From NCBI GenBank assembly GCA_964467985.1, contig CAYXTP010000008.1, positions 62,001 through 126,000 of the forward strand: a stretch of 64,000 bases of DNA, given 5' to 3'. The position numbers were made by a program, and so were the translations under genes. This DNA comes from GCA-2720975 sp964467985. GTDB lineage: Bacteria > Planctomycetota > UBA1135 > GCA-002686595. The notes beneath the pieces are model-generated. The model saw only the letters and a program-made list of their open reading frames with translations. It ran no database searches and was not told where the DNA came from. Positions 1 through 8,534 of the stretch are shown here, in pieces; the stretch's first letter is position 1, and every line of letters starts with the position of its first letter.

Positions 1-590
1 AGTTTGCCGATGCTCTCCTGCAGGGCCTGGCTGCGCTCGCTTTCCTCCACCCGCCGGCGGGAGAGTACGCAGCGTTTGCGACCACGGTCGACCTCGACTA
101 CTTCGCAGATCAGGGTCTGACCGAGTAGGGAGGCGGGGTCCAGATCTCTGTCGATGGAGACCTGACTCGCGGGCATGAAGGCCTCGTTCTTGCCGATGCG
201 CAATTCGAGCCCGCCTTGATTCTGTCCGCTCACACGTGCCTTGACATGCGATCCAGCCTCCAGACTCTCCCAGGCTGCGACTTCTTTCGCGGCTTGAATC
301 GAAAGGACCCACAAGTCGTCCTCGCGGCCGCGCATGGCAAAACGCAACTGGGTCCCTACCTCGGGCGGGCGCTCGAACTCGCGCAGAGAACAAACGCCCT
401 GCATGCGCGGGCCCAGTTCGACGATCACGTCATCGCCGCTGACGCCAATCACCACGCCAGGCCAAAGCTTGTCGCTGCCACGACCGCTAGCGGGGGCCTG
501 GTCGGATTCCTGGCCCAGACTCTGCAAGTCGACGCCGTCTAGCGCGGCTTCAATTTCCCTATCCAGGGGGTTCTCTTGGGGGACACTCAT
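1..590 (-). CDS. S1 RNA-binding domain protein, 3' part cut off by the window edge
   Basis: About 196 codons are visible, read leftward from an ATG at 588-590 with no stop before the window edge, so the C-terminus is missing. Residues about 35-90 and 105-185 look like two successive OB/S1-type modules. The second has the typical S1 pattern: a start like 'GSHVKARVSGQNQGGLELRIG', then 'EAFMPASQ', and an ending 'EVVEVDRGRKRCVLSRR'. Known S1 proteins bind RNA, as in ribosomal protein S1 or Tex/YhgF-like factors. Here an acidic, non-S1 leader of about 30 residues precedes the first module, so it could be a short S1-like protein rather than the six-repeat ribosomal S1. The truncation prevents a decision. 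The family is well supported; the exact role is not. Confidence 0.72.
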   Translation of the reverse strand, partial: MSVPQENPLDREIEAALDGVDLQSLGQESDQAPASGRGSDKLWPGVVIGVSGDDVIVELGPRMQGVCSLREFERPPEVGTQLRFAMRGREDDLWVLSIQAAKEVAAWESLEAGSHVKARVSGQNQGGLELRIGKNEAFMPASQVSIDRDLDPASLLGQTLICEVVEVDRGRKRCVLSRRRVEESERSQALQESIGK

Positions 591-651
591 GGGCCGAGAA
601 TTATCCGCGCTCGGAGCTTGGTTGGCTAGGAGGGCCGCCCGCATCTGGCCG

Positions 652-1392
652 CTAAGAGCGGGCCACGTCCCGGGTGCTGCTCTGGCACGTCGGCCACAGG
701 ACGATCTCTCCCACATTGACGTGAGCCGGGCGTGTGACGGCGTAGACCAACGCATCGGCCACGTCCTCCGGGGTGAGTGGTTGCATGCCCTCGTAGACCG
801 CGTGGGCTTGGGTCGCGTCGCCCCGGTAGCGCACTTTGGCAAATTCGGTCTCGACCATGCCTGGATCCAAGGTCGTGAAGCGCACCCCACGTCCCCCCGC
901 GTCGAGTCGCAGGGCCTGGTACAACGCATGCACGGCGAACTTGCTGGCGTTGTAGACGTTGCCGCCCGGATACACCTGGCGGCCGGCCACCGAACCGAGC
1001 AGCACCATGTCCCCCCGGCCGCGCTCGAGCATGCCCGGAAGTACGGCGCGTGCGCAATGCAGGACGCCCTTCACATTGGTATCCAGCATCTCATCCCAAT
1101 CAGACGGATCACCCTCCTGGAGGGTTGCTGTTCCTCGGGCCAGGCCAGCGTTGAGCAGGGCAATGTCGATGGGGCGCTCTCGGAGGCCCGAGCGCACCGC
1201 ATCCGCATCGCGTACGTCCAGGGCCAAGACTTCAGCCCCCGGCAGTTCTGCGGCCAGAGCCTGCAAACGCTCGACTCTGCGGGCCACCAGCAAGACCCGG
1301 GCCCCGGCAGCGGTCAGGGCCCGCGCGCTGGCGGCCCCGATGCCAGCCGATGCGCCGGTCACCAACGCAAGGGGATTGTCGTTCAGCTTCAT
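652..1392 (-). CDS. short-chain dehydrogenase/reductase (SDR), NAD(P)-dependent
   Basis: This is a classical SDR of about 246 residues. The Rossmann nucleotide loop TGASAGIG lies near residue 13, and an arginine pair after the second strand (VARRVERL) favours NADP(H). The NAG-like motif is 'LLNAGLA', the catalytic serine is in 'LLGSVAG', and the YxxxK pair is in 'VYNASKFAVHAL'. The C-terminal stretch 'PAHVNVGEIVLWPT' resembles the YdfG / 3-hydroxy acid dehydrogenase subgroup, which oxidises small hydroxy acids such as serine or 3-hydroxypropionate; the substrate here is only inferred. I chose the ATG at 1390-1392. An in-frame GTG at 1396-1398 would add two residues, and neither has a clear Shine-Dalgarno. 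It is divergent from the OsmC gene, with only about 75 bases between the two starts. Confidence 0.85.
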   Translation of the reverse strand: MKLNDNPLALVTGASAGIGAASARALTAAGARVLLVARRVERLQALAAELPGAEVLALDVRDADAVRSGLRERPIDIALLNAGLARGTATLQEGDPSDWDEMLDTNVKGVLHCARAVLPGMLERGRGDMVLLGSVAGRQVYPGGNVYNASKFAVHALYQALRLDAGGRGVRFTTLDPGMVETEFAKVRYRGDATQAHAVYEGMQPLTPEDVADALVYAVTRPAHVNVGEIVLWPTCQSSTRDVARS

Positions 1393-1466
1393 GGACACAC
1401 GGTACCCACGGTGCGCGGGGCCGCGCTACCCTCTGGCTTCACCCCAAACCCTTATCCCATCCCGTC

Positions 1467-1889
1467 ATGGTTCAAATCGACGTTGTCTACAAGGGCGGCC
1501 TGCGAACGGCAGCCACCCATGGGCCATCTGGCCAGGTCCTGATCACCGATGCGCCCCTGGACAACCAGGGCAAGGGGCAGTCCTTTTCGCCCACAGATCT
1601 GGTGGCCACAGGCTTGGGTAGTTGCATCCTCACCCTGATGGGCATCGTGGCCGAGCGCCGTGCGATCGATCTGCAAGGAGCATCCGCTTCCGTGACCAAG
1701 GTCATGGCAACCGAAGGACCGCGCCGGATCGAGCGACTGGATGTGCGCATTCAGGTGCCCGTGCAACCGGAAGAGAAGATTCAAGCCGCACTCGAGAAGG
1801 CGGCCTTGGGCTGCCCCGTGCACGCCACTTTGGGGGGCAACGTACAAATGGACATCACGTTTCAGTGGGGCGCCGCCGCAAGCGACTGA
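1467..1889 (+). CDS. OsmC/Ohr family protein
   Basis: This 140-residue protein matches an OsmC-like fold in length and motifs. The first reactive cysteine is in 'ATGLGSCILTLMGI' and the second in 'ALGCPVHATLGG', the spacing seen in organic-hydroperoxide-reducing OsmC/Ohr proteins. The preceding 'SFSPTDLVA' segment and basic residues before it also fit. The known role is reduction of organic hydroperoxides in the cytoplasm by a Cys-based mechanism; the OsmC (YhfA-like) branch is more likely than true Ohr. The start is the ATG at 1467 (MVQIDVVYKGG), because longer in-frame extensions overlap the divergent SDR gene and have no domain content. The gene ends one base before the stop of the convergent TPR glycosyltransferase gene. 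Confidence 0.85.
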   Translation: MVQIDVVYKGGLRTAATHGPSGQVLITDAPLDNQGKGQSFSPTDLVATGLGSCILTLMGIVAERRAIDLQGASASVTKVMATEGPRRIERLDVRIQVPVQPEEKIQAALEKAALGCPVHATLGGNVQMDITFQWGAAASD

Positions 1890-1890
1890 G

Positions 1891-3552
1891 CTAGCGTGGG
1901 CCCAACCTGCGACCCACAGCCTGGGTCAGCGGGTCCTGCGGATTCAGTTCGAGGGCGGTCCTCAGAGCTTCGCTGACTAGATCCACTTGGCCATCGGCGT
2001 CCGCCGCGCGCGCCAAGCCACGCCAGAATGCGGCCACGGAGGGACTCAGCGAGCAGGCTCTGCGGTAGGCCCGAACGGCCTCGCCAGATTTAGACAGCCG
2101 CAGTTTGACCTGGCCCAGGTTGGCCCAGGCCGCGGGGTTGCGGGGGCCCGTTTGAGTGGCCCGCTCGAACTGCTCCAAGGCGCGATCCAACTGGTCTTCA
2201 CGCAGGGCCAGGCCGCCCAGATTGTTCCAGGGCCGCGAGTACTGGGGGTCGAGTTCGGTGGCACGCACCCAAGCCGCGCGTGCCTCGTCGCTGCGGTTGG
2301 CTTCCAGGGCGGCGTTGCCCAGTGCGTTCCAAGCCTGGGGTGAGGTGGGATCTGCTTCGAGCACGGCATTCCAGTAGCTGCTGCGACTGCTGTAGGTGCT
2401 GGATTGGTTCCACACCCAGGGGAAGCTCGCCAAGGCCAGCAATCCCAGCAGCCACCCGGTCCCGGCGTGCAGGGTGCGGAGGCGTTGCAGCACCAGATGT
2501 AGGGGGACGGTCCCGAACAGCAGGGGCAGGTACAGGAAGCGCGGGCCGAACAACTCACCGCTGGGAATGAACTGTGAATGCACCAGCAGCCCCAGGGAAC
2601 TGAGCAGCAGTGAGGCGCCGAGCAGCGGACGTCGTGCGCGCGCCAGAATCCACAGCCCACCGACGCAAGCCGTTGCCAGGGCGAATTGAGTTGCCCACGC
2701 CAGCCAGGGCGCAGTGCGGCTCAGTAGTTCCGGCCGCAGTTGGGGTGAGCCTGAGCGGAAGGGCGTGAGTGCGGTCTCCAGGACTCTCCACAGAGCGCTG
2801 CCTCCCATGCGTAGACGCTGCATGAGTCCGGCTTCTGCCAGGGGGGAGTGGGTCGCCGCGGGCACCCACTGTCCCAGGGCTGCGTGTCGCAGGTAGGCGT
2901 AGGTCCCGAACGCGATCAGCGCACCCAATCCAGCGCCCATGCCTGCCCGCCGGCCCGCAGCACGGGCCGCGATCATGGGCAGCAGCAGGGCGAAGAGTGC
3001 TCCGTCCTCCTTACCCAGCAGAGAGCCGGCTACGGCCAAGGCGCTGATGAGCACGATGCGCCATGCAGGATTGGGTCGCAGCAATAACAGGCCGCCGATG
3101 AGTGCGGGCAAAGCGGAGAGCATGGACGTGCGACCTGAAATCCAGACAATCGAGTCGCAGAGTCCAGGGTGCAACGCAAACACGGCCAATCCCAGCCACG
3201 CGGCCGGGGTCCGTTCGCTGCTTAGGCGTTGGAGCAGGCAGCCCGCGAGAGCGACGACCGCGAGATGCAGGAGCAGATTCGTGATGTGGTAGCCCCGGGG
3301 CGTGAGGCCCCAAAGATGATGATCCAGTCGCAGGCTTAGACTTGCCAAGGGGCGGTAGTGCCCCGCGCTGCCCGCAGGATGGTGCGCCCAGTAGTCCTGG
3401 CGAAAGGCCTCAACCCAGGGAACCTGGCCTTCAACGACAGGGTTTCGTTGCAGGACCTCCAGGTCGTCCAGAGCAAAGCCAGCGCGCAGGCTTCCCATGC
3501 CCCACACGAGGGCGGTCAGAAACAACAGGCGCACGAGGGGGGCGGGCAGCAC
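1891..3552 (-). CDS. GT-C type membrane glycosyltransferase-like protein with C-terminal TPRs
   Basis: The 553-residue protein has a hydrophobic N-terminal two-thirds with about 9-11 predicted membrane helices. The first extracytoplasmic loop carries an acidic 'FALDDLEVL' motif and 'HYRPLASLSLRLDHHLWG', followed by 'GYHITNLLLHL'. This pattern is typical of the O-mannosyltransferase/TMTC-like branch of lipid-linked-sugar glycosyltransferases. From about residue 400 come tandem tetratricopeptide repeats ('AWNALGNAALEANRSDEARAAW', 'PWNNLGGLALREDQLDRALE', 'AWANLGQVKLRLSKSGEAVR'). The family is expected to transfer sugars from polyprenyl-phosphate donors to extracytoplasmic acceptors, with the TPRs perhaps positioning proteins; that is inference. 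The start is a GTG at 3550-3552, and no in-frame ATG fits better. It lies divergent to xseB with about 50 bases between starts. Confidence 0.75.
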   Translation of the reverse strand: MLPAPLVRLLFLTALVWGMGSLRAGFALDDLEVLQRNPVVEGQVPWVEAFRQDYWAHHPAGSAGHYRPLASLSLRLDHHLWGLTPRGYHITNLLLHLAVVALAGCLLQRLSSERTPAAWLGLAVFALHPGLCDSIVWISGRTSMLSALPALIGGLLLLRPNPAWRIVLISALAVAGSLLGKEDGALFALLLPMIAARAAGRRAGMGAGLGALIAFGTYAYLRHAALGQWVPAATHSPLAEAGLMQRLRMGGSALWRVLETALTPFRSGSPQLRPELLSRTAPWLAWATQFALATACVGGLWILARARRPLLGASLLLSSLGLLVHSQFIPSGELFGPRFLYLPLLFGTVPLHLVLQRLRTLHAGTGWLLGLLALASFPWVWNQSSTYSSRSSYWNAVLEADPTSPQAWNALGNAALEANRSDEARAAWVRATELDPQYSRPWNNLGGLALREDQLDRALEQFERATQTGPRNPAAWANLGQVKLRLSKSGEAVRAYRRACSLSPSVAAFWRGLARAADADGQVDLVSEALRTALELNPQDPLTQAVGRRLGPR

Positions 3553-3602
3553 AGGGCGAGCATAGCGCGCTCCCCGCTCGTCCGTGCGTTACACTGCCCG
3601 CC

Positions 3603-3884
3603 ATGGCACCCAAGAAGTCGAAGGAGAAAGAGCCCGAGTCCCAGAATTTTGACCAGCGCCTCGAGCGCCTCGAAGAAATCGTGGCGGCCCTGGAGGAGGG
3701 CGGCCTAGGGCTTGAATCGTCCATCGAGCGCTACCGTGAGGGAGTGGCCTTGTTGGGGGGCTGCCGCGAGATGCTCGAGGGCTACCGGCGTCAAGTCGAG
3801 GAACTCGGGCAACAAGCAGAAGGCGAGCTGACGCCCTTCGAGGGTGACCCAGACGCGACGCCTGATTCGTCCGAGGGACGATGA
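3603..3884 (+). CDS. xseB: exodeoxyribonuclease VII small subunit
   Basis: This 93-residue protein is highly charged. Its core 'NFDQRLERLEEIVAALEEGGLGLESSIERYREG' segment, followed by a helical 'GCREMLEGYRRQVEEL', is the XseB helical hairpin. XseB subunits coat the XseA catalytic subunit to form exonuclease VII, which degrades single-stranded DNA in mismatch and damage repair. The start is the ATG at 3603. The stop overlaps the next start by four bases (ATGA at 3881-3884), so translation is probably coupled to the prenyl synthase. xseB immediately before an ispA/dxs pair is a widespread arrangement. The large subunit xseA is not in this window. Confidence 0.9.
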   Translation: MAPKKSKEKEPESQNFDQRLERLEEIVAALEEGGLGLESSIERYREGVALLGGCREMLEGYRRQVEELGQQAEGELTPFEGDPDATPDSSEGR

Positions 3885-4777
3885 GTTCGGCCCCCCAAGC
3901 TGCTCCCCTCGTGGATTGGCTGGCTCAGACCCGCGTCTGGGCGGATGAGCAGTTGCAGGCAGCCCTGGAAACTCTGGACTTGGGCCCAGAGGCGCACGCC
4001 GAGGCCCTACGCTACGCGCTGTTGGGCCCAGGCAAGCGGCTGCGACCGGCGCTGGTGCGTTTGGTTTGCAGTCAGCTCGGCGGCGACGACCGGCAGGCTG
4101 GCGTTCCGGCGGTGGCCATCGAGATGATGCACACCTACAGCCTCGTGCACGACGACTTGCCCTGCATGGACGACGACGACCTGCGCCGCAATCGTCCCAC
4201 CGTGCACAAGGTCTTTGGTGAAGCCGAGGCTGTGTTGGTGGGCGACGCGCTGCAGTGCTTGGCGTTCGAATGGCTGACAAGGGCTTCCCAGCCCGAGATT
4301 CACGTCGGCATCTTGGCACGCGCCGCGGGGCCGGGGGGGATGGTGGGCGGGCAGTCCTTGGACCTGGCCGCGACGGGTCTGGCCGAGGTGGTGGATGCGC
4401 AGGGAGTGCGTGCAATTCACACATCCAAGACCGCCGCCCTGATCGCAGCCGCCGTGGAGATGGGCGCACTGGCAGGCGGAGCTGAGCCGGAACAACGTTC
4501 ACAATGGCGGCGCTACGGCCAAGGCCTAGGCATGTGCTTCCAGGCCGTGGATGATCTGCTGGATGTGACGGGTGACGCGCAAAGCCTGGGCAAGACCCCT
4601 GGAAAGGACGCGGCCGATCAGAAGGCGACACTCGTGGCCACCCTGGGTGTGGACGGTGCACGAGACGAGGCTCAACGCCTAGCCCGTGAGGCCCGGGAGG
4701 CCGGCCTGGCGGCGGGTTGCCCGGAGCAGGGCATGGCCTTGGCCCTCGTGGATCACTTGCTGGAACGGACTCGCTAG
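3881..4777 (+). CDS. ispA: polyprenyl (farnesyl/geranylgeranyl) diphosphate synthase
   Basis: The 298-residue enzyme carries both aspartate-rich motifs of trans-prenyltransferases. The first is 'VHDDLPCMDDDDLRRNRPTVH' (residues about 87-107) and the second is 'VDDLLDVTGD' (about 223-232). The 'GKRLRPALVRL' segment near residue 50 binds IPP diphosphate. It condenses IPP with allylic diphosphates to make FPP or GGPP, the precursors of undecaprenyl phosphate, quinones and hopanoid-type lipids. Product length cannot be read with certainty: residues before the first DDxxD (MMHTYSL) suit the short-chain FPP/GGPP class. It overlaps xseB by four bases and precedes dxs by about 70 bases, which supports a single isoprenoid transcription unit. 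Confidence 0.9.
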   Translation: MSSAPQAAPLVDWLAQTRVWADEQLQAALETLDLGPEAHAEALRYALLGPGKRLRPALVRLVCSQLGGDDRQAGVPAVAIEMMHTYSLVHDDLPCMDDDDLRRNRPTVHKVFGEAEAVLVGDALQCLAFEWLTRASQPEIHVGILARAAGPGGMVGGQSLDLAATGLAEVVDAQGVRAIHTSKTAALIAAAVEMGALAGGAEPEQRSQWRRYGQGLGMCFQAVDDLLDVTGDAQSLGKTPGKDAADQKATLVATLGVDGARDEAQRLAREAREAGLAAGCPEQGMALALVDHLLERTR

Positions 4778-4849
4778 GGCGCATCCTCCCGGGCCCTTTG
4801 GGTTCACTTGGGTTATTGCGGGCGTTGCAGCGGGTATAGTGGAGTGGCG

Positions 4850-6820
4850 ATGTCCATGAGTTCACCCCAAGAGTCTCACGCCAGCTCGACGGCGCTTCTG
4901 GATCAGGTCCTCTCTCCCGCGGACCTGCGTGAATTGAAAGCCGACCAGCTGCCGGAGCTCTGCGATCAGTTGCGTGCCTTTTTGCTCGAGAGCGTGCAGG
5001 GGACTGGAGGTCACCTGGGCTCGAACTTGGGCATCGTGGAGTTGACCGTCGCTCTGCACCGCGTGTTTGACTTTCGCCGCGATCGACTGGTGTGGGACGT
5101 GAGCCACCAGTGCTATCCGCACAAGGTATTGACGGGGCGTCGCGAGGGATTCGCTCAATTGCGCCAAACGGACGGTCTGTGCGGGTTCACCAATCCGTCC
5201 GAGTCCGAATACGACCTCTTTCACACGGGCCACGCGGGAACGTCCATCTCTCTGGGGCTCGGCATGGCCGCCGCAGCGGCGCTAGAAGAGGATCCCCCGC
5301 ACGTGGTCTCGGTGATCGGGGACGCAAGCCTTGGGGCGGGCGTGGCCTTCGAGGCCCTGAACTACGGCGGCGCCTCGGGCAGCCGCATGTTGGTCGTTCT
5401 CAATGACAACGAGTGGTCAATCTCCAAGTCCGTGGGCGCCTTGGCTGGCTACCTCTCTGGCATTCGTTCCAATCGCCTGGTGCAACGGGCGGGCCAAGAG
5501 ACCAAGAACCTGATCCATGCCATCCCACTTGTGGGCCCGCGTCTCGACAAGGCGATTGATGACCTCGGCGAGGTTATGCGCCACACCGTAGTGCCCGGGC
5601 ACGTATTTGAGGAGTTGGGTGTCACCTACGTCGGGCCGATCGACGGGCACGATGTCGAAGGTCTTGTGCGCTCGCTCGAACGCGTCCGCCAATTGGAAGG
5701 CGTTGTCGTGTTGCACTGTCTGACCGAGAAGGGCAAGGGGCACCCCAAGGCTCCCAATCATCCTGAACGGGTCCATGCGGTCAAGCCCTCTGCGCCTGGC
5801 AAGGTGGCCGCCGAAGCGGCTCGCAGCGAGATCGAGCCCACCGGACCTGCTCCGGTTTCTTTTACGCAGGCGTTCGCCGCAGCCCTCTGCGGCCTGGCCG
5901 AAGGGGACGTGCGTATCCGCGCTCTGACCGCCGGCATGTGCTCGGGCACCGGCCTGGACGGGTTCGCCGAACGCTTCCCCGGTCGTTTCCACGATACGGG
6001 CATTACCGAGCAGCACCTGTTGGCCATGGCGGCAGGCATGGCACGCTCAGGGTTGCGGCCTGTGGCGGCGATCTACTCCACCTTCCTTCAGCGGGGATAC
6101 GATCAGGTGTTCCAGGAAATCGCTCTGCAGGGCCTGCCTGTGACGCTCGTCTTGGACCGTGCCGGTCCGGTGGGACAGGATGGCCCGACGCACAACGGCG
6201 TGTTCGACTTGGCGTACCTACGGGTGCTGCCCAATATGGTCCTCGGTGCACCGCGTGATGAGACGGACATGCGCCGCATGCTGGCCCTCGCACTGGCTCA
6301 CGGAGGGCCGGTCGCCCTGCGATTCCCGCGCGGCAATTGTCCCACACAAGAGGCCGTACACGAACAAGAGCGGCGCGAGATGCTGCCCGGCAAGGCCGAG
6401 GTGTTGCGCGGGGGGGGGCAAGTGGCCATTTGGGCCTTGGGTTCCATGGTCGAGGAGGCCCTGCAAGCGGCCAACCTACTCGAGGCCCAGGGTCTGTCCG
6501 TGACGGTGGTGGATGCGCGTTGGGCGAAACCCCTTGATGAAGAGTTGTTGGCCGAGCACGCGCGTTCAATGAAATACATTGTGACGTTGGAAGATCACCA
6601 ACGTGCGGGTGGTTTTGGTTCGGCGATCCTGGAGAGCTGCAATCGCCTTGGGTCGCGTCGTTCGGATTCCGCGACCGCGAAGATACGGGTGCTGGGCATT
6701 TCCGATCGATTTGTTGACCACATGACGACCCGGGGAGAGCAGCTAGCGGTCTTGGGTCTGAATGCGGAAGGGGTGTGCCGAGCCGTGCAGGGATTGTTTT
6801 CCAACCAGGCGGTCAAGTAA
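4850..6820 (+). CDS. dxs: 1-deoxy-D-xylulose-5-phosphate synthase
   Basis: DXS condenses pyruvate and glyceraldehyde-3-phosphate with thiamine diphosphate, the first step of the MEP isoprenoid pathway. The 656-residue protein has the N-terminal 'GGHLGSNLGIVELTVALH' segment, 'WDVSHQCYPHK', and 'GDASLGAGVAFEALNYGG' at about 157, where most relatives have GDG instead of GDA. Then come the 'NDNEWSISKSVGAL' metal/ThDP motif, the transketolase pyrimidine-binding domain with catalytic Glu in 'DTGITEQHLLAMAAGMA', and a C-terminal transketolase domain ('LEDHQRAGGFGSAI'). The start is the ATG at 4850, with a second in-frame ATG six bases later. It is about the usual family length. It is flanked by ispA upstream and nadK 23 bases downstream, consistent with one operon feeding isoprenoid synthesis. 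Confidence 0.94.
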   Translation: MSMSSPQESHASSTALLDQVLSPADLRELKADQLPELCDQLRAFLLESVQGTGGHLGSNLGIVELTVALHRVFDFRRDRLVWDVSHQCYPHKVLTGRREGFAQLRQTDGLCGFTNPSESEYDLFHTGHAGTSISLGLGMAAAAALEEDPPHVVSVIGDASLGAGVAFEALNYGGASGSRMLVVLNDNEWSISKSVGALAGYLSGIRSNRLVQRAGQETKNLIHAIPLVGPRLDKAIDDLGEVMRHTVVPGHVFEELGVTYVGPIDGHDVEGLVRSLERVRQLEGVVVLHCLTEKGKGHPKAPNHPERVHAVKPSAPGKVAAEAARSEIEPTGPAPVSFTQAFAAALCGLAEGDVRIRALTAGMCSGTGLDGFAERFPGRFHDTGITEQHLLAMAAGMARSGLRPVAAIYSTFLQRGYDQVFQEIALQGLPVTLVLDRAGPVGQDGPTHNGVFDLAYLRVLPNMVLGAPRDETDMRRMLALALAHGGPVALRFPRGNCPTQEAVHEQERREMLPGKAEVLRGGGQVAIWALGSMVEEALQAANLLEAQGLSVTVVDARWAKPLDEELLAEHARSMKYIVTLEDHQRAGGFGSAILESCNRLGSRRSDSATAKIRVLGISDRFVDHMTTRGEQLAVLGLNAEGVCRAVQGLFSNQAVK

Positions 6821-6843
6821 GAACCAGCCGGACTGGGGACGCC

Positions 6844-7749
6844 ATGGCACAGAGTCATTCAGAAGAACTGGCGAGCCGTCTGCGGCAGGTGCTCGTCCTG
6901 GCGGACACGCACAAGCGCGAGGTGCAAGCTGAATTGGATGAAGTGCGCGCATGGCTTGAGGGGCAAGGGCTAGGTGTGCAGCTCGAAGAGAACGTGCGTG
7001 CGTTCAGCCAGCGCTACGCGGGCCACGCGAGCGAGTTCGAGGGTAAACGTCCGGATCTGGTCGTCGTTCTGGGCGGAGATGGCAGCGTGCTCTTGGCGGC
7101 GCGGGTTTTTGCTGAGGATCCTGTACCCGTCGTAGGGATCAAGTTCGGCCAACTGGGCTTCTTGGCCCACGTGGAGGCGCGCTCGTGGCGACAAGGGCTG
7201 CAGGATGTCTTGTCGGGCAAGGCCGAATGGGAAGCGCGCATGATGCTGGAGGCCGAGTTGGCCGGAGACCAGAAGGCCGTGGCCCTCAACGATCTGGTCC
7301 TCAGTCGAGGTGACACCCACGGCCTGCTGACTCTACGGCTAGAGGTGGGCGAGGAAGTCGTGACGGACTATCGCGCCGACGGATTGATTTTTGCCACCCC
7401 CTCCGGTTCGACCGCCTACTCCCTGGCGGCGGGTGGGCCGGTCTTGGCTCCTTCCATGAATGGCATTGTTGTGACGCCCATCGCAGCCCACTCGCTTTCG
7501 AACCGACCCCTCGTGTTGGATCCCAGGCTGGAGGCGAGCGTAGCGGTTGCGGATGCCGCGGGCCCGGTCAATCTGGTCGTGGACGGTCACCCGCTGGTCT
7601 CCTTGCAAGTCGGCGGGCACGTGACGATTCGGCGCCATCGCAATACCTATCCACTGCTCGCTCGAGCCGGTGTGACGCCCTGGCGCAGACTGCGCGAGCG
7701 CCTCGGATGGCGTGGCAGTTTCTTTGTCGCCGACCCCGAGGGTCGCTAG
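6844..7749 (+). CDS. nadK: NAD kinase
   Basis: NadK phosphorylates NAD to NADP using ATP or polyphosphate in the cytoplasm. In this 301-residue protein the diagnostic 'VVLGGDGSVLLAAR' (GGDG) lies at about residue 75, followed by 'VVGIKFGQLGFLAHV', 'ALNDLVLSRG' (the N-[ED] motif, here with Asp), and the conserved 'ATPSGSTAYSLAAGGPVLAP'. 'IAAHSLSNRPLVL' completes the family signature. The start is the ATG at 6844 (MAQSHSEELA). It follows dxs by 23 bases; co-transcription with dxs is common and makes sense because the MEP pathway consumes NADPH. Its last four bases overlap the stop of the convergent ABC ATPase gene. Confidence 0.93.
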   Translation: MAQSHSEELASRLRQVLVLADTHKREVQAELDEVRAWLEGQGLGVQLEENVRAFSQRYAGHASEFEGKRPDLVVVLGGDGSVLLAARVFAEDPVPVVGIKFGQLGFLAHVEARSWRQGLQDVLSGKAEWEARMMLEAELAGDQKAVALNDLVLSRGDTHGLLTLRLEVGEEVVTDYRADGLIFATPSGSTAYSLAAGGPVLAPSMNGIVVTPIAAHSLSNRPLVLDPRLEASVAVADAAGPVNLVVDGHPLVSLQVGGHVTIRRHRNTYPLLARAGVTPWRRLRERLGWRGSFFVADPEGR

Positions 7750-8534
7750 GTCGGCATGGTCAGCGTGGAGTCGGCCTGCACAAGGCCGTCTTCCATGTGC
7801 ACGACGCGCTCGCAGCGCTTGGCCAAACGCCGGTCGTGGGTGACCAGCAGCAAGGCGGTGCTGCGTGACTCTTGTTCCTCGAACAGCAGTTCGAGTACCC
7901 GTTCTCCGGTGGCGCTATCCAGATTGCCAGTGGGTTCGTCTGCGATGATGAGCGGGGGGTCGAGGAGCAGAGCGCGCGCGATGGCGACCCGCTGCTGCTC
8001 TCCTCCGGAGAGTTGACCGGGTCGATGCTTGAGGCGGTTGGTCAGGCCAAAGCGCTCAAGCATGGCCGCGGCCTTGTCTTCAAATTCACCCTTGCGACTG
8101 CGGTAGGCGGCGGGCGGCAGGGCGATCATGGCCGGCAGAAGCGTGTTCTCGAGGGCGTTGAGCTCAGCCAGCAGGTGGTAGAACTGGAAAACAAACCCGA
8201 TGCTCGCATTGCGCAGCAAGGCCCGCTCACGGGTCGTCAAGGACCACGCTTCTTGGCCGTCCAGCCACACTTCGCCTTCCGTCGGTCGGTCCAAAAGGCC
8301 CAGGATGTTGAGCAGGGTTGTCTTGCCTGCACCCGAGGCGCCCATCAAGGAGATGCGTTGCCCAGGGCCCAATTCCAAGTCGACGCCGTGCAGGACTTCC
8401 AGGCGCCGTTCGCCCACGGGGAAGGAACGCCGAATGTCCCGACCCACAAGCAGCATGCTTGCGTCCGGTGCGGGGGCGGGCGTTGTGCGCTGCGCTGCGT
8501 TGGAGGAGTCCTGGGTGCCTTGCATCTCACTCAA
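7746..8534 (-). CDS. lolD: LolD-type lipoprotein-releasing ABC transporter ATPase
   Basis: The 262-residue ATP-binding subunit has Walker A 'GASGAGKTTLLN', Q-loop 'VFQFYHLLAELNALEN', ABC signature 'LSGGEQQRVAIARAL', Walker B 'PLIIADEPTGNLD' and the H-loop 'LLVTHDRRL'. 'GLLDRPTEGEVWLDG' and 'EPTGNLDSATG' are typical of the LolD/MacB/FtsE group. It powers either extraction of lipoproteins from the inner membrane or a related MacB-like export. An Ala/Pro-rich leader of about 25 residues precedes the domain, which is longer than usual. The gene overlaps the 3' end of its permease by eight bases, so the two are coupled. LolD rather than MacB is inferred from the separate, LolC/E-like permease next door. 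Confidence 0.87.
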   Translation of the reverse strand: MSEMQGTQDSSNAAQRTTPAPAPDASMLLVGRDIRRSFPVGERRLEVLHGVDLELGPGQRISLMGASGAGKTTLLNILGLLDRPTEGEVWLDGQEAWSLTTRERALLRNASIGFVFQFYHLLAELNALENTLLPAMIALPPAAYRSRKGEFEDKAAAMLERFGLTNRLKHRPGQLSGGEQQRVAIARALLLDPPLIIADEPTGNLDSATGERVLELLFEEQESRSTALLLVTHDRRLAKRCERVVHMEDGLVQADSTLTMPT

